18,541 nucleotides of DNA, taken from the NCBI GenBank assembly GCA_964390805.1, contig CAYMKL010000132.1:1-18541 (forward strand), given 5' to 3'. Shown here in pieces: positions 12,841-18,541 of the stretch. The position numbers and the translations under genes are program-made. Source of the stretch: CAYMKL01 sp964390805 (GTDB lineage Bacteria; Chloroflexota; Anaerolineae; VGOG01). Each line of letters opens with the position of its first letter. Position 1 is the stretch's first letter. The notes beneath the pieces were generated by a model. It saw only the letters and a program-made list of their open reading frames with translations. It was not told the DNA's origin and searched no databases.

Positions 12841-13917
12841 ATGCCCTTACTTGAAGCCCACCACCTCATCAAATCATACAGTGAGGGGCACTTTCCAGAC
12901 GACATCAGCTTCACCGTGGACGAGGGGGAGATCCTCTGCCTGCTAGGCCCCTCCGGCTGCGGCAAGACCACGCTGCTGCGTATCATCGCCGGGCTGGAGA
13001 TCCCTGACAGCGGAAAGGTGCTGTTTGAGGGCCGTGACATCCGCGATGTGCCCGTGCACCGGCGCAACTTCGGCCTGATGTTTCAGGATCAAGCCCTCTT
13101 TCCCCACAAGAACGTCTTCGAGAACATCGCCTTTGGCCTGCGGATGCAAAGCCTGCTGAAGGGAGAGATTCGAGAGCGGGTGGGCGCAGTGCTGGAACTG
13201 GTGGGAATGGCCGGTTTCGGGGGGCGCGACGTAAACGAGCTTTCGGGTGGCGAGCAGCAGCGGGTGGCTCTGGCTCGCAGTCTGGCCCCCCACCCGCGTC
13301 TGCTCATGCTGGATGAGCCATTGGCGTCCCTCGACCGCACCCTGCGCGAACGGCTGATGAACGAGCTGCGAACCATCCTCAAGGGCGCGGGCGTCACCGC
13401 CATCTACGTCACCCACGACCAGCAGGAGGCATTTGCCGTGGCCGACCGGGTGATCATCATGGATCGGGGGCGCAAAGTGCAAGAGGGCAGGCCAGAGGAG
13501 GTCTACCAGCAACCAACGACGGAATTCGTGGCCCGTTTCCTGGGGCTGACGAACCTGCTGCCCGGCCAGGTGGTGGAGGCAGGCCCGCCGCTGGCAGTGG
13601 AGACAGCTCTGGGCCGGCTGATGGTGGGGGATTCGCCCGCGCTGCCCGTCGGGCAGGCGGTGACGGTGCTCATCCGCCCGGAAGGGGCGCGCTGTCTGGG
13701 AACTGGCGCCATGGCTGAGAACTCCATCGTCGGGCAGGTGCAAGCCCGCTCCTTCCGAGGCGGGCACTACCAGATCACCGTGGCGGCAGGGGGCGCGTCG
13801 CTGCGCTTTGAACTGGACGTACTTGGTAGTGGAGACGGCCTCAACGGGCCGCTGCCAGAGCCGGGCGAGCAGGTGACATTGTGCCCTCACCACGTACAGG
13901 TGTTGCCGGCAGCGTGA
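12841..13917 (+). CDS. thiQ: Thiamine ABC transporter ATP-binding protein
   Basis: A 358-aa ABC ATPase. Walker A GPSGCGKTT (39-47 approx.), Q-loop FQDQALFPH, signature LSGGEQQRVALARSL, Walker B LLMLDEPLASLD and H-loop THDQQEA are all intact, followed by a C-terminal TOBE-type substrate-sensing region from about residue 240. Length fits the ThiQ/FbpC/PotA class with TOBE domain, longer than enteric ThiQ. It powers the permease encoded by thiP. The gene is separated from thiP by an RHH gene, with only 2 bp between that gene's stop and this ATG and no strong Shine-Dalgarno, so its translation probably depends on coupling to the RHH gene. Thiamine specificity is inferred from the operon. Confidence 0.92.
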   Translation: MPLLEAHHLIKSYSEGHFPDDISFTVDEGEILCLLGPSGCGKTTLLRIIAGLEIPDSGKVLFEGRDIRDVPVHRRNFGLMFQDQALFPHKNVFENIAFGLRMQSLLKGEIRERVGAVLELVGMAGFGGRDVNELSGGEQQRVALARSLAPHPRLLMLDEPLASLDRTLRERLMNELRTILKGAGVTAIYVTHDQQEAFAVADRVIIMDRGRKVQEGRPEEVYQQPTTEFVARFLGLTNLLPGQVVEAGPPLAVETALGRLMVGDSPALPVGQAVTVLIRPEGARCLGTGAMAENSIVGQVQARSFRGGHYQITVAAGGASLRFELDVLGSGDGLNGPLPEPGEQVTLCPHHVQVLPAA

Positions 13918-13925
13918 GGGCGGTG

Positions 13926-13954
13926 TTGACAATTTGCGCTTTATGAAGTATTAT
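13926..13954 (+). promoter_or_regulatory. Promoter of ssb
   Basis: TTGACA (13926-13931) and TATTAT (13949-13954) with 17 bp between, beginning 9 bp past the thiQ stop. A small stem (GGGCA 13966-13970 with TGCCC 13989-13993) lies in the leader. Confidence 0.75.
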
Positions 13955-14026
13955 TTGGACTATCGGGGCATTTTTCGTCTGCTAGAAGTGCCCTAAGGAT
14001 ACCATACTATCGAAAGGAGAAAGAAA

Positions 14027-14431
14027 ATGTATCAGAAGATCGTTATCGTGGGGAACCTGGGGCGCGATCCGGAGATGCGCTACACGCCCAGTGGCCAGCC
14101 GGTCACCAATTTCTCGATGGCCACCAACCGCAAGTGGACCAACACCGATGGCACACCAGGTGAGGAGACCATCTGGTTCCGTGTCACTGCCTGGGGTAAG
14201 CTGGGCGAGACCTGCAACCAGTACTTATCCAAGGGGCGGCAAGTTCTGGTCGAGGGTCGTCTGCGGCCTGACCCCGCGACCGGTGGGCCTCGCGTTTGGA
14301 CGCGGCAAGATGGCACTGCAGGTGCGTCCTTCGAAATCACTGCCAATACTGTCAGGTTCCTGGGAGGGCGTGCCGAGGCCGCGGCGGGCCCAGAAGAGGA
14401 AATCATGGAAGAGGGAGAGATTCCTTTCTAG
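14027..14431 (+). CDS. ssb: Single-stranded DNA-binding protein
   Basis: A 134-aa SSB. The OB-fold is complete: IVIVGNLGRDPEMRYTPSGQ, VTNFSMATNRKW, WFRVTAWGKLGETCNQYLSKG, QVLVEGRLRPDP, FEITANTVRFLGG (to about residue 113). A short acidic linker leads to the EGEIPF tip, the partner-binding tail of SSBs. It binds and protects single-stranded DNA in replication, repair and recombination. The linker is shorter than in E. coli SSB, as in many compact bacterial SSBs. It is not next to rpsF/rpsR, so it is a stand-alone copy; whether it is the main SSB cannot be told. AAAGGAG precedes the start, and it has its own promoter. Confidence 0.96.
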   Translation: MYQKIVIVGNLGRDPEMRYTPSGQPVTNFSMATNRKWTNTDGTPGEETIWFRVTAWGKLGETCNQYLSKGRQVLVEGRLRPDPATGGPRVWTRQDGTAGASFEITANTVRFLGGRAEAAAGPEEEIMEEGEIPF

Positions 14432-14489
14432 CGACTGCTTTACCGATCCGCAAATCCTGCCGATCCGTTGTTCTCCACGCCAGGAAGAA

Positions 14490-14526
14490 GAGGTGCAGGG
14501 GTGAGATGTATTCTCCCCTGCACCTC
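14490..14526. terminator. Strong hairpin after ssb
   Basis: GAGGTGCAGGGG (14490-14501) pairs perfectly with CCCCTGCACCTC (14515-14526) around a 13-nt loop. It lies 59 bp after the ssb stop. No T-run follows, so it may stabilise the 3' end or act as a weak terminator. Confidence 0.55.
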
Positions 14527-14761
14527 TGCACAACTGGCATCCTCAGTTATCCTCTGCCAACTGGGTCTCAAAGATGATGGCCTTCCTTAAACAGGTGACA
14601 ATCTCCAGAGACTTATCGCCCATCTCCACCTGATTGTAGAAAAATGGTGACTACTCACTTGCTCCCGACTGATCGCCACATCCGTCGGCTGAACAAAACA
14701 AATCCGGCTGGTTTCAGACCATCTGGCCTGGATTTGGCAATCCAGGCCGAGCAGTGACAGA
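14527..14761. other. Non-coding interval with a perfect hairpin
   Basis: No gene is visible here. It contains GGCCTGGATT (14725-14734), a 4-nt loop, and AATCCAGGCC (14739-14748), a perfect 10-bp hairpin with no T-run, just upstream of the subtilase promoter. Confidence 0.45.
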
Positions 14762-14790
14762 TTGCCTAGACAGGCAAAGAGTGATAGAAT
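14762..14790 (+). promoter_or_regulatory. Subtilase promoter with possible operator
   Basis: TTGCCT (14762-14767) and TAGAAT (14785-14790) are 17 bp apart. The -35 box sits in an inverted repeat, TTGCC-TAGACA-GGCAA (14762-14777), that could be a regulator-binding site. Confidence 0.55.
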
Positions 14791-14820
14791 AGGGCTAAGT
14801 TCGTTGCGGAGGAGCCATTT

Positions 14821-16155
14821 ATGAAGAGGATGATAACGGTCTCCCTCTTGGTCGCTTTGCTCATCACCCTGATGAGTGGAAAGCCAGCAGGGATGACCCA
14901 GGTGGAGACCAGGCGTTTCAGGCCAGGTGGGGTTCTGGTGAAGTTCAAGGAAGGGACTTCGGCTACCGCTGTGCAAGCGGCGCTCTCTCGGCAAGGGCTG
15001 TCCATCAAGCGCGAGATCCCCCACTTAGGCATCAAAAGCCTGGCAGTACCCTCTGGTCAGGAGCTAGCGATAGCCGAGGACATGAGGCGTAATCCCTCCG
15101 TAGAATATGCAGAGCTCGATTATCTGGCGTCAGTGGCCATAATTCCCAGCGATCCCCGTTGGAACAACCAATGGGCGCCGACCAAGATCGGAGCTCCGGC
15201 TGCCTGGGAGATAACTATGGGCAGTGAAGAAATCATCATCGCTGTTATAGACACCGGGGTTAAGCTGGATCACCCTGACTTGGCGGCCAAGATCTGGGCC
15301 AATCCTGGGGAGATACCAGCCAACGGCCTGGACGATGATCAGAATGGCAAAGTTGACGACGTCCATGGTTGGCATTTCTATCACCACTGTTCGAACTCTG
15401 ATTGTCTCCCTGCCGAAGACAATGATCTCCAGGACGATAACGGCCATGGCACCCATGTGGCCGGCATCGCAGCAGCGGAAACGGATAATGAGATTGGCAT
15501 AGCGGGTATCTCCTGGGGCGCTCAACTTATGCCCGTGAAGGTGTTGGACGAGTACGGCGATGGCTGGTACTCCGACGTCATCGCCGGCATTGTTTATGCC
15601 ACCGATAACGGAGCTGACATCATCAATTTGAGCCTGGGGGGAGAAGAGCGCTCGGAGGCTCTGCAGGAAGCAGTGAACTATAGCCATGCCGAAGGCGTAC
15701 TGCTGATAGCGGCGACGGGTAACACCGGCGGCTCGGTGTTCTATCCGGCTGCTGGTGACTATATGCTAGGTGTAGGCGCTACCGATGTGAATGATGTCCG
15801 ACCAGGGTTCTCCAATTACGGGCCGGGGATAGATGTTGTCGCCCCTGGCGTTTCGATCTATAGCACCTGGCCGAGGCTAGATGGGTATTGGCATAAATCA
15901 GGCACCTCTATGGCTGCTCCCCATGTGGCTGGCCTGGCGGCTTTGATCTGGTCGGTCAGGCCGGATCTCTCCAACGACCGAGTGGCCTGGGTTATCTCCG
16001 AGACTGCTCGTGATCTGGGTGCACCAGGTTGGGATGAGTTTTATGGCTGGGGGCGGATAGATGCTCATCAAGCCCTTCTCAGCGCATCCCGATTCAAGCT
16101 TTATGTGCCCTTTCTTTCCCCACTACAAGGCTCTAAGTCTCAGCTTTTCCGTTAA
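14821..16155 (+). CDS. Secreted subtilisin-like serine protease (S8)
   Basis: A 444-aa extracellular protease. Residues 1-20 are a signal peptide (RMITVSLLVALLITLMSG). Residues about 34-103 are an inhibitor-I9-like propeptide (GGVLVKFKEGTSATAVQAAL through SVEYAELDYLAS). The S8 catalytic domain follows with Asp144 (AVIDTG), His209 (NGHGTHVAG), oxyanion Asn301 (AATGNTGG) and Ser363 (GTSMAAPHVAG): the full set, so it should be active. An insertion (about 160-205) rich in Asp and with two Cys (C190, C195) lies between Asp and His and may bind calcium. It ends in SRFKLYVPFLSP, the kind of short hydrophobic tail common on exported Chloroflexota proteins. GGAGGAG precedes the start. Confidence 0.95.
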   Translation: MKRMITVSLLVALLITLMSGKPAGMTQVETRRFRPGGVLVKFKEGTSATAVQAALSRQGLSIKREIPHLGIKSLAVPSGQELAIAEDMRRNPSVEYAELDYLASVAIIPSDPRWNNQWAPTKIGAPAAWEITMGSEEIIIAVIDTGVKLDHPDLAAKIWANPGEIPANGLDDDQNGKVDDVHGWHFYHHCSNSDCLPAEDNDLQDDNGHGTHVAGIAAAETDNEIGIAGISWGAQLMPVKVLDEYGDGWYSDVIAGIVYATDNGADIINLSLGGEERSEALQEAVNYSHAEGVLLIAATGNTGGSVFYPAAGDYMLGVGATDVNDVRPGFSNYGPGIDVVAPGVSIYSTWPRLDGYWHKSGTSMAAPHVAGLAALIWSVRPDLSNDRVAWVISETARDLGAPGWDEFYGWGRIDAHQALLSASRFKLYVPFLSPLQGSKSQLFR

Positions 16156-16178
16156 ATCTACCAGTCCGCTGTTCCATT

Positions 16179-16208
16179 TTGGCGAATCGGACGAGCTTGT
16201 GCTATAAT
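16179..16208 (+). promoter_or_regulatory. Promoter of the alaX-MBL operon
   Basis: TTGGCG (16179-16184) and TATAAT (16203-16208), 18 bp apart. The -10 is perfect, the -35 moderate. Confidence 0.6.
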
Positions 16209-16223
16209 ATGTGTCATGTGAAA

Positions 16224-16300
16224 CGTGCACCTGGCCAAGGCCACAGCGACCGCTGAGGTTGCTGGACCAGGGTCCAGCGGCAGCAGGTGGTAGTTACCAC
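16224..16300 (+). promoter_or_regulatory. Structured 5' leader of alaX
   Basis: CACCTG (16228-16233) can close a multibranch structure with CAGGTG (16284-16289). Inside are CAGC-GACC-GCTG and GCTGGACC-AG-GGTCCAGC (16261-16278). A competing hairpin GTGGTA-GT-TACCAC (16287-16300) shares bases with the closing stem and ends next to the AAAGG ribosome binding site. This could be a translational switch; no known T-box or riboswitch motif is seen. Confidence 0.45.
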
Positions 16301-16315
16301 AAAGGTTAAAAAGGC

Positions 16316-17524
16316 ATGACGGAGCGACTGTACTATCTGGATCCATATAGGCTGGAGTTCGAGACAAGCGTTGTAGAGCGGATAATCGTGGGCGCTAAGC
16401 CGGGGGTTATCTTGGAGAGCACCTGCTTCTATCCTGCTTCCGGCGGGCAGCCCCACGACGAGGGTAGCTTGAACGACGTGCCCGTGATCAATGTGTTTGA
16501 GCGGGAGGACAAGGCCATTGTCCACGTCCTGGCCACGGAACTCAGCGAGCACCTCGTCCACGGTGTGATTGACTGGGAGACAAGGTTCGACCACATGCAG
16601 CAGCACACCGGCCAGCATATCCTGTCCCAGGCCTTCCTTGAGATACTGAGGGCAGAGACCGTCGGCTTCCATTTGGGCAAGGAGGCTTCTACTATTGACG
16701 TGGATAAGGTTCCTCTGGCTGTTTCTCAGTTGGACAGGGTTGAGGATCGAACTAACGAGATCGTCTTCGCTAATCGCCCTGTGAAGACCTATTTGGCAAC
16801 CGAAACGGAGCTGGCTGTCCTGCCTCTGCGAAAGTTGCCCACTGTGGAGATGCCCATCAGGATAGTCGAGGTGGAGGACTTCGACTACTCCTCCTGTGGC
16901 GGGACTCACTGCCGGAGAACAGGCGAGGTGGGCCTGATCAAGATCACCAGGGTCGAGCGGCGAGGCCAAGACACCCGCGTCGAGTTCCTGTGTGGAGGCA
17001 GGGCTCTAGCTGATTATCGGAGCAAGAACCGAACGGTGAATGATCTATCCAACCAGTTTAGCGTGGGGACCTGGGAGCTCGCCGAAGCGGTGGAAAGGCT
17101 GGCCGATGAGGCCAAAAGCAGCAAGAGGGAGTTGAACGCGGCCAAGAACCAGTTGCTGGACTACGAGGCTGCTGAGCTTTTGGCGGATTCGGAGCAGCAC
17201 AGCGACATCCATGTCGTTAGAAAGATCTTTACTGATCGTAGGGGCGAAGATGTCAGGCGCTTAGCGCTGCGCCTGATGGAGTCAGAAGGGCGTGTAGCTC
17301 TTCTGGGGTTGGCCGGGGAGAAAGCTCAGCTTTTCTTTGCTTGCTCGGCTGATCTGCCCTACGACATGAACGACCTCCTCAAGAAAGCTTGTCGGGTTGT
17401 CGGCGGCGGAGGGGGTGGACAGCGCGACTTCGCCCAGGGCGGCGGCCCAGATGGTAGCAAGGTAGAGGAAGCTCTGGACATCGCGCGTGAGAGATTGCTG
17501 GACACAGGCCAGCAAGATGAGTAG
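16316..17524 (+). CDS. AlaX-type alanyl-tRNA editing protein with DHHA1 domain
   Basis: A 402-aa trans-editing protein related to the C-terminal part of alanyl-tRNA synthetase (long AlaX). The N-terminal beta-barrel has CFYPASGGQPHDEGSL (37-52). The editing zinc site is HTGQH (H97, H101) and CGGTH (C194, H198), all intact. A coiled linker (about 255-290) leads to a DHHA1 domain ending in GGGGGGQRDFAQGGG (363-377). It hydrolyses mischarged Ser-tRNA(Ala) or Gly-tRNA(Ala) in the cytoplasm. It has no aminoacylation domain, so it is not AlaRS. A structured leader precedes it. The MBL-fold gene starts 30 bp downstream and is probably in the same operon. Confidence 0.93.
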   Translation: MTERLYYLDPYRLEFETSVVERIIVGAKPGVILESTCFYPASGGQPHDEGSLNDVPVINVFEREDKAIVHVLATELSEHLVHGVIDWETRFDHMQQHTGQHILSQAFLEILRAETVGFHLGKEASTIDVDKVPLAVSQLDRVEDRTNEIVFANRPVKTYLATETELAVLPLRKLPTVEMPIRIVEVEDFDYSSCGGTHCRRTGEVGLIKITRVERRGQDTRVEFLCGGRALADYRSKNRTVNDLSNQFSVGTWELAEAVERLADEAKSSKRELNAAKNQLLDYEAAELLADSEQHSDIHVVRKIFTDRRGEDVRRLALRLMESEGRVALLGLAGEKAQLFFACSADLPYDMNDLLKKACRVVGGGGGGQRDFAQGGGPDGSKVEEALDIARERLLDTGQQDE

Positions 17525-17554
17525 AACAAGAAAGTGAGTGAGGTGGAAATCTAA

Positions 17555-18406
17555 ATGCAGCAAATTGGACAAGGCATATATGCCAAAACCGCTTATCCAA
17601 GGTGCAATGTGGGCTTCGTGGTCACCGGCGAGGGTGTGATCTTGATCAATACCCCTTTGTCGCCTCTGGAAGCTCGTCAGTGGCGGGACGAGATCGCCGA
17701 GGTGACGGACCAAGAGATAATCTACATCATCAACACAGATTACCACCCCGAATGTGTCGTGGGAAACCACATTTTCGGAGCCCCGGTTATCGCTCACGAG
17801 TTGGCATGGAAGAAGATGAGGAGCTACGGAGATTCTTTCCGCCAGCGTCTCGTTGATTCCTTCAAGGATCAACCGAAGGTGGCCGCTGCGTTGAAACGCC
17901 TCAGAATCGTTACCCCTCAGATCACCCTCACCGATAGGATGGACTTGTATAAGGGTAACAAGGTGCTCAGACTGACCCACGTCGGAGGTCACACGCCAGC
18001 GAGCATCATCGTCCATGTTCCTGGCGATAGTGTTCTGTTCGCAGGTGATGTGGTGGTCAACGGCGTGCATCCTCTTATGGGGGAGGCCAACTCCAAGGAG
18101 TGGCTGGATGCCCTGACCTACATCCGGAGGCCATGGGTGAAAGCAGCGATCATTGTGCCCGGCGAGGGCGAGATATGTGATAGGGAGGCCACCAAGAAGC
18201 TATCCAATTACATTCGCCGATTGCGGGCCAGGATACGAGGGATGTATACGACGGGCCGCAGCAGAGCCCAAGCCGTAGCCTCGGTAGCTGAGATGATTGA
18301 TTTCTTTCACGGAGCCGATGAGGAAGGAGGAGGAGACGCTAAGCAACGATTAAAGGCCAACGCGGAGAGGGTCTATGAAGAAGTGAAAGCCAGTGCGCAG
18401 AGGTGA
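17555..18406 (+). CDS. MBL-fold hydrolase-like protein with altered metal site
   Basis: A 283-aa metallo-beta-lactamase-fold protein. The first strands read GFVVTGEGVILINTPLSP. The normal HxHxDH motif is replaced by TDYHPECVVGNH (61-72; H64 and C67 remain), H146 (GGHTPAS) and D165 (AGDVV) are present, and the usual PGHG is PGEG (E204). Metal binding may therefore differ from that of standard hydrolases, or activity may be lost. The C-terminal third is helical and basic (YIRRLRARIRGMYTTGRSRA). Substrate unknown. It follows alaX by 30 bp with GAGGTGG before the ATG, so the two are likely co-transcribed; a link to tRNA quality control is only positional. Confidence 0.85.
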   Translation: MQQIGQGIYAKTAYPRCNVGFVVTGEGVILINTPLSPLEARQWRDEIAEVTDQEIIYIINTDYHPECVVGNHIFGAPVIAHELAWKKMRSYGDSFRQRLVDSFKDQPKVAAALKRLRIVTPQITLTDRMDLYKGNKVLRLTHVGGHTPASIIVHVPGDSVLFAGDVVVNGVHPLMGEANSKEWLDALTYIRRPWVKAAIIVPGEGEICDREATKKLSNYIRRLRARIRGMYTTGRSRAQAVASVAEMIDFFHGADEEGGGDAKQRLKANAERVYEEVKASAQR

Positions 18407-18541
18407 ACAACGGACTAAGGGATTCAACAGGCTCTACTCGCTTGCCCCTGTTTGAGTATTTGGTGTTTTGCCAGAGGTTTCAATTCGGGTACTGTACCTT
18501 AACACTGCGGATAAGTCGATGTAGACATATGGTGGCACAGA
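18407..18541. other. Right end of window, no gene seen
   Basis: The last 135 bases contain no coding frame, hairpin or promoter that I can support. Confidence 0.4.

Noticed and set aside
16224..16315. T-box leader in front of alaX
   Set aside because: The conserved T-box antiterminator sequence and a terminator are both missing.
661..18406. CRISPR array
   Set aside because: I saw no series of regularly spaced direct repeats anywhere in the window.

Overview
The window looks like chromosomal DNA of a Chloroflexota bacterium, most likely an anaerobic Anaerolineae-type lineage. This rests on gene style and content, not on a marker gene: an NfnAB-type flavin/Fe-S oxidoreductase, an AlaX protein beside an MBL-fold protein, a secreted subtilase ending in a KLYVPFL tail, a DUF2442 cluster, and VSLSP/gctgatagc-type dispersed repeats. 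Coding DNA is GC-rich except for one clearly AT-rich island (about 1.64-2.73 kb).

Left accessory region (1-2.84 kb). Three small hypothetical genes, including a DUF2442 protein behind a strong sigma-70 promoter and a GTGA-overlapped partner, are followed by a compact structured RNA (1110-1275). It closes on a perfect 10-bp stem and resembles HEARO/omegaRNA elements, but no HNH nuclease gene is beside it. Next comes a miniature or decayed integron: a 30-codon remnant of an integron-type tyrosine recombinase on the minus strand, a possible cassette promoter, an attI-like site ending in GTTGGGC, one cassette encoding a pentapeptide/TIR-domain protein, and a 124-bp attC site ending in GTTAGGC. 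A bidirectional terminator closes the region.

Minus-strand block (2.84-8.47 kb). Genes for NfnB and NfnA have their own consensus promoter upstream of nfnA. The unusual 333-bp gap between them carries two plus-strand consensus promoters and foldable sequence, so it may hold small RNA genes. Upstream lie a small one-helix membrane protein and an 853-aa exported-domain/flippase fusion with its own promoter.

Thiamine block (8.52-13.92 kb, plus strand). A promoter, a TPP riboswitch with an unusually long repeat-built P3 arm and a clear terminator/antiterminator pair control thiamine pyrophosphokinase, a thiamine-type ABC substrate-binding lipoprotein, a fused permease and an ATPase. A lone ribbon-helix-helix gene with its own promoter sits between permease and ATPase.

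Right block (13.92-18.54 kb, plus strand). A stand-alone SSB, a secreted subtilisin-like protease, and an AlaX-type alanyl-tRNA editing protein with a structured leader, followed by an MBL-fold protein with an altered metal site. The last 135 bases hold no recognisable gene.
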